Shown here one piece after another: positions 8,691 through 17,993 of a stretch of DNA of 64,000 nucleotides. Position 1 is the first letter of the stretch; every line of letters starts with the position of its first letter. The DNA is from Tubiluchus corallicola (Eukaryota; Priapulida; Priapulimorpha; Priapulimorphida; Tubiluchidae): the NCBI GenBank assembly GCA_030141605.1, contig JAQGDQ010002369.1:310001-374000 (forward strand), given 5' to 3'. The position numbers were made by a program, and so were the translations under genes. The notes under the pieces are model-generated. The model searched no databases, was not told the origin of the DNA, and saw only the letters and a program-made list of their open reading frames with translations.

Positions 8691-8726
8691 AATGGCTAGA
8701 ATAATAAGAATGGCTAGAATAATAAG
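8691..8726. repeat. Two tandem 18-bp direct repeats
   Basis: AATGGCTAGAATAATAAG occurs twice in a row (8691-8708 and 8709-8726), directly before the symporter start codon, so it forms its leader. It may be a simple slippage duplication; a regulatory role is not shown. Confidence 0.7.
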
Positions 8727-8767
8727 CCATCTAGGAATTAGGGAACCCCTGAATTGCCAGAGTTTCC

Positions 8768-9949
8768 CTAAACAGCGATAAGAGTTGTTCTACGGGGAAG
8801 TTCAATACCGGGTAACTGTCGAAGCCTCTCATAGTCAGATCTCGCACGATGTGCATGTTCCCCAAAGATATGTGTGACCTGGGGAGGAGTTCTGTCAGGG
8901 AGCCTTCCTTGCTCAATGAATTTCTGTACATTTGGAACTCCTTTCAAAACACCGATATTTTCTACAGCGTGAAGTCCACAGCCTGAAGCATCGAATTGCT
9001 GGAGTTTTTTGTTTTTAACGACTCGGGTACCAGAATCAGGATAGATCTCTTTGATCCCTTGAATGATAGCGTCCTCAAATTCAGAATGCTCATCATTTCC
9101 AGTTGGGTTTACGATCGTTATATTGGCTCTATCATGATTTGATGGATCAGGCTCGACAACAATGACAATCGCGTGATCAATTCCATTGTTCCAGGTCTCA
9201 GCCATTGCGCCTAACGTTAAGAAAATTTTTGAAGGGCGGTCAGTAGGATTGGAAGCTCTTTCTTTTCCGAGAACGGTAGAAGCCCATCGAGAGGCAATAT
9301 CTGGAGAGTCGCACATTTGCATCCGAGTATAACCTATCTGTCCTGCAATCGTTTCTGGGTGGACATAGGTTCCATTTTCAGAAAGGTAGTGCATTTGAGG
9401 ATCATCTTTTGCAATTCTCTCAATTAGAAAATCAACTTTTCTTTTACTATAGGGAAAATTTGGCTGGTGATTCGCTATTTGTTTGGCAGCAATCAGAGCT
9501 TTTTCAGCAGGCATAGAACCGAAAGAAGGCCTTCTAGTGTCGGAACAGCTACTCTCAAGGAAAGGAGCTGAATGCCGGATATGCATGTCCATTGGAATGG
9601 ATGATCCCTGGACTGTAGCATCAAGAGGGAGTTCGCGGAAGGTCTTCATTTGGATGGCTCCCATGTTCTCATCAACTAATTTTTGGAAATGGGGAGGACG
9701 ATCGCTCGTAATAGCCTTGGCAGCTAACGCAGCAAGTGTGATTGGAAAGAGAAGGGTGGAAACAAGACCGCATAAAATTCTAATTACAATATTGTGCGTT
9801 GTACGGGCTATGCCAACAGATTCTTTTGAAACATTGATAGACCGACCCTCAAGCGCAATACGAGCAGGTGAAAGTAAAAAATCTGCTGTACTTTCTCCAA
9901 AGGACTTTCCTTCGAAAGAAACTTTGTCAATCAAATTGAATGTTGTCAT
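8768..9949 (-). CDS. Putative CE-clan cysteine protease-like effector
   Basis: A 393-residue lineage-specific protein. The N-terminal third has one hydrophobic region (near residues 57-78, ILCGLVSTLLFPITLAALAA) that could anchor it in a membrane. The C-terminal half shows an ordered His-Asp/Asn-Gln-Cys pattern: GIDHAIVIVVEPD (His), ITIVNPTGNDEH (Asn or Asp) and LQQFDASGCGLHAVENIG (oxyanion Gln and nucleophile Cys followed by Gly). This order and spacing is what the CE clan shows (Ulp1/SENP, ChlaDub, YopJ groups). Such bacterial proteins remove ubiquitin-like modifiers or acetylate host proteins. No signal peptide is visible, so type III delivery is inferred. The fold is not proven. Confidence 0.5.
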   Translation of the reverse strand: MTTFNLIDKVSFEGKSFGESTADFLLSPARIALEGRSINVSKESVGIARTTHNIVIRILCGLVSTLLFPITLAALAAKAITSDRPPHFQKLVDENMGAIQMKTFRELPLDATVQGSSIPMDMHIRHSAPFLESSCSDTRRPSFGSMPAEKALIAAKQIANHQPNFPYSKRKVDFLIERIAKDDPQMHYLSENGTYVHPETIAGQIGYTRMQMCDSPDIASRWASTVLGKERASNPTDRPSKIFLTLGAMAETWNNGIDHAIVIVVEPDPSNHDRANITIVNPTGNDEHSEFEDAIIQGIKEIYPDSGTRVVKNKKLQQFDASGCGLHAVENIGVLKGVPNVQKFIEQGRLPDRTPPQVTHIFGEHAHRARSDYERLRQLPGIELPRRTTLIAV

Positions 9950-10116
9950 CCTATAATTCTCTCATTTCATTTTTATGTTAGAAATAGGATATCAAAGTTG
10001 CATTAAGAATAATTAAATGGAATAACAAGTGTATGTAAATGTACTAAAATTTTCACTTGTTTAATGAGTTTTAAACTCTGCAAGTTGAGTTCAGAGAAAT
10101 TCAAATAGTCTTTTTC

Positions 10117-10145
10117 TTTTTGCATATTGATTCATTTGCTATGAT
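10117..10145 (+). promoter_or_regulatory. Candidate promoter for mscS
   Basis: TTTTTG (10117-10122) and TATGAT (10140-10145) are 17 bases apart, with the mscS start 24 bases further on. The -10 is good, the -35 poor. Confidence 0.35.
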
Positions 10146-10168
10146 CTAAAGTTGAAGAAAAAATTTAT

Positions 10169-11254
10169 ATGTTAGAAGAATTCAAAAAATACTATGCAGA
10201 ATGGGGATGGGTTCTCAATGTCTTCCTCATCATTTTTGCAACTCTTATTTTTAATTATGTAGTTTCCAGGGTTTATAAAAAACTGCATCCTCGCCTATTG
10301 CATACAGACAGGCTTTGGGATGATGCAGTTGTCGAAGCTCTATACCTTCCCGTTAAAGTATTACTTTGGCTTCTAGGATTCACGTATGCTTTGGCCTACA
10401 TCGGCCATTACGTTGAAAAGCCGACTTCAGTCCACGTTATTTCTGCAGCCCGTGAAATTGGGATGGTTTTCATCCTGGTCTGGTTTCTGACTCGTTTCAT
10501 CAAAGAGATAGAGAAAAATTTGATGAAGCCGAAGGCGGTTCTTCGTCATAAAATGGACCAAACAACCCTACGGGCAGTCACTCAGCTTCTCCGTCTAGCC
10601 GTATTCATTACAGCCGGTCTTATTCTTCTTCAAACATTTGGTATTCCCATTTCAGGTCTTCTTGCCTTTGGTGGTATTGGAGGTTTGGCTGTCGGTTTTG
10701 CTGCCAAGGATCTTCTGGCCAATTTCTTCGGCGGACTGATGATCTTTCTCGATCGTCCTTTTCGTATTGGGGACTGGATCCGTTCTCCCGATAAAGAAGT
10801 AGAGGGGACTGTGGAACACATTGGGTGGCGCCTCACTCGAATACGGACCTTTGACAAGCGTCCTCTTTTTGTTCCCAATGCATTGTTTTCTACTGTTTCT
10901 ATCGAAAATCCCTCTCGCATGGAAAATCGCCGCATCAAAACGACCATCGGGATTCGTTATGAGGACAGCAAAAAAGTCGCTGTCATTTTGAAAGACATTG
11001 AAGATATGCTGAAGAATCATCCAGAAATCGATACCAACAAAGTCTGTTTTGTCAATCTGATCAATTTCGGGCCTTATTCGCTCGAGTTTCTTGTCTATAC
11101 GTTTACCAAAACAACGAACTGGGTAAAATTTCAGGGAATCCAGCAGGATGTGTTCTTGAAAATATTGGATGTTATTCACAGTCATGGCGCAGATTGTGCC
11201 TTTCCTACTACTACTCTTCACACACCTGATGGTATCGAGATAAAGAAGTCCTAA
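10169..11254 (+). CDS. mscS: Mechanosensitive ion channel, MscS family
   Basis: A 361-residue inner-membrane channel that opens under membrane tension to release osmolytes. There are four N-terminal hydrophobic segments, then the pore helix with the Gly/Ala zipper GLLAFGGIGGLAVGFAAKD (about residues 160-180), followed by the beta domain with FLDRPFRIGDWI and the late alpha/beta domain. This layout is closer to the larger YnaI/YbdG-type members than to minimal MscS. It is transcribed alone, with a possible promoter just upstream, and is followed by a convergent thioesterase gene. Confidence 0.92.
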   Translation: MLEEFKKYYAEWGWVLNVFLIIFATLIFNYVVSRVYKKLHPRLLHTDRLWDDAVVEALYLPVKVLLWLLGFTYALAYIGHYVEKPTSVHVISAAREIGMVFILVWFLTRFIKEIEKNLMKPKAVLRHKMDQTTLRAVTQLLRLAVFITAGLILLQTFGIPISGLLAFGGIGGLAVGFAAKDLLANFFGGLMIFLDRPFRIGDWIRSPDKEVEGTVEHIGWRLTRIRTFDKRPLFVPNALFSTVSIENPSRMENRRIKTTIGIRYEDSKKVAVILKDIEDMLKNHPEIDTNKVCFVNLINFGPYSLEFLVYTFTKTTNWVKFQGIQQDVFLKILDVIHSHGADCAFPTTTLHTPDGIEIKKS

Positions 11255-11277
11255 GTTACACACATCTCATTATTGAA

Positions 11278-11706
11278 TCATGTGGGTTTTTCAATGATGG
11301 CCAGGGTAAGTCTGGAAACAGCGACAAGAGCTCCTTCATCATTAAGAATTTTTATTTCCCAAACTTGAGTTTTTCTTCCTAAATGAAAAGGTTTGGCAAT
11401 TCCTTCCAGAGTGCCCGACTTTACGGGACGGATATGGTTGATATTGAGATCGAGTCCTACACAGAGAAATTTTTCCAGATCGATACAGAAATTTCCCGCT
11501 GCACTTCCTACTGTTTCTGCCAATGCAGCAGAGGAACCACCATGAAGAATGCCCATGGGCTGCATTGTTTTAGCTGTAACTGGCATTGTTGCTTTTAAGA
11601 AATCAGGACCGATTTCCGTATAAACAATTCCTAAAAGATCGGAAAGGGAGCCCTTGGACCTTTGGTTAAGGTCATCTGTTGATATCTCTGTTTTCCAAAT
11701 AGCCAT
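11278..11706 (-). CDS. Hotdog-fold acyl-CoA thioesterase (YdiI/PaaI type)
   Basis: A 142-residue thioesterase that hydrolyses acyl- or aryl-CoA. The key segment is MGILHGGSSAALAETVGS, where the HGG loop and the Glu of ALAE are the catalytic features of the YdiI/MenI group; the N-terminus MAIWKTEISTDDLN also matches that group. YdiI-type enzymes act on 1,4-dihydroxynaphthoyl-CoA in menaquinone synthesis, but chlamydiae generally use the futalosine route, so a general house-cleaning role is more likely here. It is convergent with mscS and divergent from the RNA-repair operon. Confidence 0.88.
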   Translation of the reverse strand: MAIWKTEISTDDLNQRSKGSLSDLLGIVYTEIGPDFLKATMPVTAKTMQPMGILHGGSSAALAETVGSAAGNFCIDLEKFLCVGLDLNINHIRPVKSGTLEGIAKPFHLGRKTQVWEIKILNDEGALVAVSRLTLAIIEKPT

Positions 11707-11754
11707 AAAAGATTTTTCGAAATAACCTGTATTTTAATACAGACGGAAATTTTG

Positions 11755-12552
11755 ATGGAGAAAAAGAGACTCTTCTTTGGATTTAAAGTTGAGGCTCCAT
11801 GGCCTGAAGCGCTTCCCGAAGGAAGATATCTTCATGAAGAAGACCGGCATATCACCGTCGCTTTTTTAGGAGATACCGACTTTATTTCTCTCAAAGAAAA
11901 TCTCGATTCATGCCCCAAACCTGCCTTTCATACCGGACTGGTCGGAATATTCAATCAATGTGTTTTTCTTCCTAAAAGAAGAGCGAACGTGGCTGCCTGG
12001 CACATAGAATGGTTTGATGAAATGGATCTCGTGAATACATATCAGAAAGAGATCGCCCGTTGGCTTCAACAACTGGGATTTGAATTAAAAACATATGATT
12101 CTTTCCTTCCTCATACGACCATTTGCAGAAGGCCGTTCAAGGAGAAAGAATGGGAGGATGCTTTCGAACCGCTCCCTATGATGATCACACATCTGCAGCT
12201 CTATGAGTCTTTGGGCAATTCAAAGTATCAGGTCCTTTGGAAAGACATTGTAAAACCTCCCTTCGAGGAATTCGAGCATACGGCGGATATTGCGTTCCGT
12301 ATCTGGGGAAAGGACGTCAAACAGCTTCATCTTCATGCCCGCCATGCACTGGCTTTCAAATTTCCTCCAATGGTTGCCATTTTTTCTCCCGTAAAGGAAA
12401 AGGAAAGTATCGAGGATATAGTCATCGATTTGAATGAACTTGTAACGAAGGCCGATCAAAAGTGGGGATGTCCTTTCAAGGCTGTCAGTTTTCATGGAAA
12501 TATTCAGAAGAAAGAAGAACTTCTTTGTTGGGAGATGATCGTCGATGTCTGA
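11755..12552 (+). CDS. 2H phosphoesterase (LigT/ThpR)-archease fusion
   Basis: One 265-residue chain with two RNA-repair modules. Residues 1-165 form a 2H phosphoesterase with both HxTx motifs, RHITVAFLGD and LPHTTICRRP, as in 2'-5' RNA ligase/cyclic phosphodiesterase ThpR. From about residue 170, EEFEHTADIAFRIWGK starts an archease domain that ends KAVSFHGN...WEMIVDV, with the C-terminal Asp-Val typical of archease. The archease part is only about 97 residues (usual about 140): the middle excursion between DLNELV and the KAVSFHG strand is missing. Archease activates RtcB for repeated turnover, and rtcB follows with an 8-base overlap. I infer a coupled end-healing and ligation-activation protein. 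Start: ATG 11755 after GGAA. Confidence 0.85.
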   Translation: MEKKRLFFGFKVEAPWPEALPEGRYLHEEDRHITVAFLGDTDFISLKENLDSCPKPAFHTGLVGIFNQCVFLPKRRANVAAWHIEWFDEMDLVNTYQKEIARWLQQLGFELKTYDSFLPHTTICRRPFKEKEWEDAFEPLPMMITHLQLYESLGNSKYQVLWKDIVKPPFEEFEHTADIAFRIWGKDVKQLHLHARHALAFKFPPMVAIFSPVKEKESIEDIVIDLNELVTKADQKWGCPFKAVSFHGNIQKKEELLCWEMIVDV

Positions 12553-13970
12553 GATGAAAAAAATAGCTCCTGCTACTTATGAAATCCCCTGCGTTGGAGA
12601 GATGAGAGTTCCGGGTTTGGTCATAGCAACTGAAGAACTTTTAGAAGATGTCTCTATAGAACAACCGCTGAACCAGGTGCGCAATGTTGCCCATTTTCCC
12701 GGTATCGTTGGCTATAGCATAGCAATGCCCGATATCCATTGGGGATATGGTTTTCCCATCGGCGGTGTAGCTGCAATGGAGGAATCAGGCGTTATCAGTC
12801 CCGGAGGAGTTGGCTATGACATCAATTGCGGAGTTCGCCTAGCCGTTTGGGATGAATCTTTTAAAAATATCTCTGAAGAGAAGCAGGAAAAACTTCTTAA
12901 ATCGATCTTCGAACATGTTCCTTCCGGAGTTGGCAAAGGGCACAAAGGAAGGGGAATCAGCGATCGGGATTATCAGGAGTTGATCGACAAAGGGGCCAAA
13001 TGGTCTATTGAACAAGGCTTTGGACTTTCCGAAGATGCTGATCACATTGAGAGCAACGGTTGGATTGAAGGAGGATCGCTCGATGCAGTTTCTCAAACAG
13101 CGAGAGAAAGAGGCCGCCAGCAGCTAGGTTCGATTGGTTCGGGCAACCACTTTGCTGAGATTGGGGAAGTCCAGGAGATCTTTCTTCCTGAAGTTGCCAA
13201 GGCCTGGAATGTACATGCGGAACAGACAGACATACTTATTCATTCCGGATCGCGTGGTTTCGGTCATCAGATCTGCCAGGATACGCTCAATCGTTTTATC
13301 AAACAGGGATTTGCTGAAAACCTTCCGGATCGACAGTTGGTCGCAGCTCCCATTCAAAGCGATCATGGCAAACGTTATTTTGAAGCAATGGCAGCAGCAG
13401 CTAATTTCGCCTTCAATAACCGTCAGAGAATTCTGCATTACGTTCGTCAATCCTTCAAAGAAGTGCTCGGAGTCAACCCGCAAGACCATTCGTCTCATCT
13501 ACGATGTTTGCCACAATATCGCAAAATTCGAGGAATACAAGGTCGATGGAAAGATGAAGAGACTTTGCGTCCACCGCAAAGGGGCTACAAGAGCTTTTGG
13601 ACCCGGGGCTAAAGAACTCAACCCGATCTATCAAAAAACAGGACAGCCCGTCATGGTGCCAGGCGATATGGGAACAGCATCTCATCTAATGGTAGGTATG
13701 GGCAACGAAACAACATGGTGTTCCTCTTGTCATGGTGCAGGAAGAGCTCGCAGCCGGGTTCAGTCGATGAAGAACTGGAAGGGAAAGGACCTCCTCAAAG
13801 AATACATGAAGACAAAAGGGGTCCACGTCATGGCTACTTCTTATCGCACGGTAGCCGAAGAGATTCCTGATGCCTATAAAGATGTAGATACCGTTGTTAA
13901 AGCAGTGGAAGAGGCCTCTCTTGCCAAAAGAGTAGCCCGGTTGATTCCGCATCTTGTTTTGAAAGGATAA
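12545..13970 (+). pseudogene. rtcB: RNA-splicing ligase RtcB, broken by a +1 frameshift
   Basis: RtcB joins RNA 2',3'-cyclic phosphate and 5'-OH ends through a GMP-enzyme intermediate. The first frame (12545 to about 13487) contains PDIHWGYGFPIGGVAA, the metal Cys in GGVGYDINCGVRL and GSIGSGNHFAEIG. The family sequence then continues in the next frame (LIYDVCHNIAKFEE, MVPGDMGTASHLMVG, SCHGAGRARS with the guanylylated His, up to 13970). The switch lies at GAC|C|ATT near 13485-13488: dropping one C restores the usual context. Left as read, the protein stops at 13612 and lacks the second metal His and the guanylylated His, so it would be inactive. It follows the 2H-archease gene in an operon. 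A sequencing error must be excluded. Confidence 0.88.
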
Positions 13971-13995
13971 AAAAAGCCCGCAGTTGTCTACGGGC
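13968..13995 (-). terminator. Intrinsic terminator for the gene at 14003-15220
   Basis: On the minus strand GCCCGTAG pairs with CTGCGGGC (one mismatch, four-base loop) and a seven-T run follows. It lies 8 bases after the stop of the minus-strand gene and overlaps the rtcB stop. Confidence 0.75.
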
Positions 13996-14002
13996 CCCAT
14001 TA

Positions 14003-15220
14003 TTATGTGGATTCGACTGGTGCAGATTCCCTGCACGATCGAATTATGGCAATAGGAAAGAAAATGATTGAAAACAGCCAGCCTAATGCCCAGAGAGCGG
14101 AGTCAAAAAGACTGCCAATTCTCGATGAGAGGCTAGGTCCTGTTTTTTCGGCTGTCTTAGGCACTGCCTGAGCGCCGCTGACAAGCCGGTTTTCTGTAGA
14201 AACATCGGAACTCGTTCTGCTGACCGATGATTCGGATAAGTCTACGTCCTCGAAAGGACCTTCCATGATCGAATTCATACTTTCAGAATCTGCGCTCCCA
14301 ATAGAAGTAATCGATGGGAGATCAAAATGATCCTCGTCGCGGACTACAGCAAACTTTCGTGCAAGGAAATCAGCCTGCGGCCTTGCAAGATAGACACGAT
14401 AACTCCCACTATGCTCTGTAGCTCGTCTGGTCGCTATCTGAATTTTCTCCAAAGGTCCAGAAACCATATCTGCACGGGCAAGAGAATAAAAATTCACCAT
14501 GATGCCGTATAAATCCATCTTTTTGGCTGCATCTTGGAGAATTTGATAGATTTCTAAAGTCAATGGATCGGTAGTATGTTCCATTTTTCCCGCAAGCTTT
14601 CTCTGCAGAGTTTCCATCGATGGACCATCACTAAACATAGAGACGATTTTCATCAAAAGGCCCGCCCCATTTTTCCCATGTTCTCGAAAAGCTTCATGAA
14701 CTCTTCTCTCGAATTCCGTTCCTCTGAAGACCTTGTGTAAGATCCTCTCTAACAAAAACCAGCTATGGTCCTGCGATGCTGAACTCAGATATCTTTCTAA
14801 ATGTCTCTTTTCCCGTGTTGAGAGATCGATGTATTCCATAGGTCCATCAACAAATTGCTTATCTTCAACTACCTCGCGCCGATCTAGGAAAATGGAATGC
14901 TTGGAAGTCAAGATCCTAAATCCCCAATAATTGTATTCTTCCTGAAGTCTGGCTAACCTTTGATATTTATCTCTTGTATCCAACCCCCGTTGTGAGTCTT
15001 GCTCGATTTCTCTTCTAAGTTGAAGAATCTCTTTTCCAACCCTCTCTACTTCTACTAAATCATAACCAATGTTTTCCTCATGACCTAAGATGTGGTCACT
15101 ACGCCTTTCGACTGTCCCGGAAAGAGCTGCGCTATTCTCACGATAGAATGGCGTGTTTTTCCAGGCATCCGACGGCATAAATCCGATGTGGAAATCTGGC
15201 CGACTTACTGCAACTGACAT
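14003..15220 (-). CDS. Hypothetical tail-anchored-like protein
   Basis: A 405-residue protein I do not recognise. Residues 50-110 are rich in Glu, Arg and Leu and probably form a coiled coil (VERVGKEILQLRREIEQ). The middle is mainly helical; residues 300-350 are Ser/Asp-rich and likely disordered. A single hydrophobic segment close to the C-terminus (ALWALGWLFSIIFFPIAII) leaves a large soluble N-terminal domain. With no signal peptide, this is the shape of a tail-anchored protein or a host-membrane-directed effector; that is inference. It has its own terminator and is monocistronic. Confidence 0.65.
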   Translation of the reverse strand: MSVAVSRPDFHIGFMPSDAWKNTPFYRENSAALSGTVERRSDHILGHEENIGYDLVEVERVGKEILQLRREIEQDSQRGLDTRDKYQRLARLQEEYNYWGFRILTSKHSIFLDRREVVEDKQFVDGPMEYIDLSTREKRHLERYLSSASQDHSWFLLERILHKVFRGTEFERRVHEAFREHGKNGAGLLMKIVSMFSDGPSMETLQRKLAGKMEHTTDPLTLEIYQILQDAAKKMDLYGIMVNFYSLARADMVSGPLEKIQIATRRATEHSGSYRVYLARPQADFLARKFAVVRDEDHFDLPSITSIGSADSESMNSIMEGPFEDVDLSESSVSRTSSDVSTENRLVSGAQAVPKTAEKTGPSLSSRIGSLFDSALWALGWLFSIIFFPIAIIRSCRESAPVEST

Positions 15221-15356
15221 TTTATAACCTCTATTTTAACCCCGTACGAGGTAGAGCATAACATAAAACGTGGAAATAGAATACTAAAATGAATTGTCGT
15301 AACTAATTAATAATTAATTACTGATGCTTTTATTTTTTTTATATAGTTTAATTTCA

Positions 15357-16922
15357 TTACAAACTGTAAGAATATATTAATATAAGTGCGACACCGATCG
15401 TCGCGTAACCGAAGGCCATCATCGCATCATTGATCGACTGGATGTAAGATTGGATTTTAATATCTGCAATGATGAGCTCTGTTGCCCTATTCTTGGCTTC
15501 TAAAATGTTTCCTTGCACATCAGTAAAAATATGATTGGTCAACCTTCTAGAAGTTTCTTTGAAACCGACAAGCCATGGGTTGACCTGCTCTGAAAAGCGG
15601 GCAGTATGAAAAATATTTCTACGAATAACGATGATTCCCAGGATAGCTCCTCCATAGGTACCTCCCACTTGTCTAAAGAAAGTCAATAAAGTAGCTGCGG
15701 GCCCCGATAATTCCTTGGGGACATTCTTTAATGAGTGCGCGGTAACCGGACCTAAGGCTAAAGCAAGACCAATGCTCCTTAATGCAAGAATCAGACCGAT
15801 CTCGTAGTATCCAGTTTGAATGGTGAGAATGTTATTGAGAAAGTAACTATAGATAACGATCCCCAGGCCGATGAGAACTAGAACGCTCGCACTGATTTTT
15901 TTAAGCAGGAAGCTTGCAACAATGCTGAATACTCCCAACATCACTCCATAAACGACAAGCATACGACCAGTTTGATATTTGTCATAGTGGAGTGCATCTT
16001 CCATATAGGAACTCATAAAACTGACACTGGCAAATAGAGACATACCTAAACAGAACAGAGTCACGCATCCGATTACAAATAGGGGGTATTTGAAAAGTTC
16101 CAAAGGTAGGACGGGTTCTTCTGCATGGGCTTCAATAATAATCAACAATATCAACGAAACTCCAGCAGCGATAAAACATCCGATGATTAAGGGTGATTTC
16201 CATCCGTAAGTTGTTGAAGATAGATTTCCCATTTCGAGCGCGATCACTAATGCCGCGATGAAAGTGATGAAGCACAAGTAGCCCCAGAGGTCGAACTTTG
16301 CTTTCACTATACCCTCTGTTTCATCGTAGAAAAGCCAGGTAATGATAGCCGTGAATATCCCAAATGGGACCATGATAAAAAAAAGGTTCTGCCACACGGA
16401 CCACATGGCAATCACACCTGCAATATAAGTGCCTATGATCATTCCTGCTCCGAAGCCGAAACCCATATAGACATTGATGGCAATGCCCAGCTTTTCCTTG
16501 GGAAAATTCATAATGATTAGGGCCATTCCTACTGGAAAGATGATTCCGGCCCCGACGCCTTCAATGAATCTCGCTGTTGCCAAAGTATAAAAATCTATAG
16601 CAAATCCAGTAGCCAAAGAAGAAAAAGTAAAGATAAGAACTCCAATGAAAAAGAGGCGTTTGAATCCAAATCTCGCTGCTAATAGGTTGGCGATCGGAAC
16701 GGTGCTATTGATACCCAGAAGAAATATGATCGTAATCCATTCTTCCAAAGATCCTTCGATTCCTAGATCTCCGATGATAGAGCTTTTAGCGACCATCGTT
16801 GAGATCGCGGAGAAGATCGCAATCATTGTAGGAAGAATGACATTGAACAGGATGATCCAGGGGCGCACGGGATTGTTGTGGGCAATGCAGTTAGGATTTT
16901 TCCAATCTACGAAGAATTTCAT
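15357..16922 (-). CDS. emrB: DHA2-family MFS efflux pump, EmrB type
   Basis: A 521-residue exporter with about 14 membrane helices. The family marks are NLLAARFGFKRLFFIGV (motif A) and GFGFGAGMIIGTYIAG (motif C-like Gly-rich helix). EmrB-type pumps expel hydrophobic compounds and pass them to a membrane-fusion partner that crosses the periplasm. The gene overlaps the EmrA-like gene by four bases (ATGA at 16919-16922), so the two are co-translated. A loop of about 60 residues before the last helix contains several acidic residues. No TolC-like gene lies in the window. Confidence 0.88.
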   Translation of the reverse strand: MKFFVDWKNPNCIAHNNPVRPWIILFNVILPTMIAIFSAISTMVAKSSIIGDLGIEGSLEEWITIIFLLGINSTVPIANLLAARFGFKRLFFIGVLIFTFSSLATGFAIDFYTLATARFIEGVGAGIIFPVGMALIIMNFPKEKLGIAINVYMGFGFGAGMIIGTYIAGVIAMWSVWQNLFFIMVPFGIFTAIITWLFYDETEGIVKAKFDLWGYLCFITFIAALVIALEMGNLSSTTYGWKSPLIIGCFIAAGVSLILLIIIEAHAEEPVLPLELFKYPLFVIGCVTLFCLGMSLFASVSFMSSYMEDALHYDKYQTGRMLVVYGVMLGVFSIVASFLLKKISASVLVLIGLGIVIYSYFLNNILTIQTGYYEIGLILALRSIGLALALGPVTAHSLKNVPKELSGPAATLLTFFRQVGGTYGGAILGIIVIRRNIFHTARFSEQVNPWLVGFKETSRRLTNHIFTDVQGNILEAKNRATELIIADIKIQSYIQSINDAMMAFGYATIGVALILIYSYSL

Positions 16923-17866
16923 CGTATGTAGATCTTCACTTCGGCGTTCATCCCTGGAAAGAGGTAGAGCTCTTCTCCTTCGGGAACATCAATCGTGATT
17001 TTAATGGGGATCCTCTGGACAACTTTTGTGAAATTTCCTGTAGCATTGTCAGGAGGGATCAGTGCAAATTGAGAGGCGGCAGCAGCCTTGGTTACAAAAA
17101 CACGGCCGTGAAATTCCCGTCCAGGATATCCATCAATATGGATTTTCACATGGCTCCCGATCTTTACATTCTCCAATTTGGTCTCTTCCAGTCTAGCGGT
17201 CACCCACACATTTTTCAGATCGTTCAATACAAAAAGAGGCTGTCCGATTTGAACGACATCACCTCCTAGAATCCATCTCTTTGCGATGACGCCGTCTCTC
17301 GCAGCATAGACCTGGGTGTATTCGAGGTTTGCATTGATCACTCCAAGCTGTGCGATCCCTGTCTCAAGATTTGCGATTGCGATTTTCAGATCAGACTGGG
17401 CCATTCGATAGTCTTTTTCATTGTGATCGTATTGAAGAAAGGGGATTACATTTGCCTCGAATTCCTTCTTGGCAATGAAATAATTATCTCTCATTTTCTC
17501 CAGATAGACCTTTTTGAATACAATGCTCTCTTCTAACTGGGCAATTGTCGATTCAACTTCTCTTTTTTGCGCCATGAGAAGACTGTCATCCAACTCGCAG
17601 ATCAGCTGACCCTTTCTGACTACGTCTCCTTCATCTACGAATAGCCGGGTGATCCTCTCTTCAATCTGGGAGGAGACCTGGACATTGAAGCCTTCGATCT
17701 GGGCGTCGTTGGTCCATACGTACTGCCGTTTTTCCCACCACCAAAAAAAGTCTATGATGAGAACGATTAGAATGATTCCGATGATAGTGAGTATTCCGCC
17801 CTTGGTCTTAAAAAAAGACTTTTTAGGTGTCTCCTGCGGTGTAGGAGCAGATGCATCTGTAGACAT
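16919..17866 (-). CDS. emrA: HlyD/EmrA-family membrane fusion protein
   Basis: A 315-residue periplasmic adaptor for the adjacent pump. It has a cytosolic tail, one membrane helix (GGILTIIGIILIVLIIDFFW, residues 25-45), the first lipoyl half-motif VSSQIEERITRLFVDEGD with VRKGQLICELDD, a helical hairpin near residues 105-165, and the second lipoyl half with YAARDGVIAKRWILGGD. The EmrA-type phrase YVWTNDAQIEGFNV is present at the exit of the helix. It is slightly shorter than E. coli EmrA (390 residues) because the hairpin is short. It is first in the operon; the leader upstream is AT-rich with a gap to the divergent lipoprotein gene. Confidence 0.9.
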   Translation of the reverse strand: MSTDASAPTPQETPKKSFFKTKGGILTIIGIILIVLIIDFFWWWEKRQYVWTNDAQIEGFNVQVSSQIEERITRLFVDEGDVVRKGQLICELDDSLLMAQKREVESTIAQLEESIVFKKVYLEKMRDNYFIAKKEFEANVIPFLQYDHNEKDYRMAQSDLKIAIANLETGIAQLGVINANLEYTQVYAARDGVIAKRWILGGDVVQIGQPLFVLNDLKNVWVTARLEETKLENVKIGSHVKIHIDGYPGREFHGRVFVTKAAAASQFALIPPDNATGNFTKVVQRIPIKITIDVPEGEELYLFPGMNAEVKIYIR

Positions 17867-17993
17867 AATTTCCCCCTAATACCCCCTATATCGCTTTGTA
17901 GAGGGAAAAGTCAAAGAATTCTTTCACGAAGAATCAATCGCTTTTTTTTGTTATTATGTTTCATAATGTTAAAAACATTTTATTTCAATTATT

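Noticed and set aside
9483-9956. 157-codon plus-strand frame opposite the CE-like gene
   Set aside because: It is a mirror of the minus-strand gene, with no ribosome binding site or recognisable features.
11278-11706. Assigning the hotdog enzyme as menaquinone MenI
   Set aside because: Similarity to YdiI/MenI is clear, but chlamydiae generally use the futalosine route and no men genes are nearby; a generic thioesterase is safer.
13134-13970. A separate 278-residue gene starting at 13134
   Set aside because: Its first 110 codons are an out-of-frame copy of rtcB; only the part after about 13488 matches a family, as the rtcB C-terminus.
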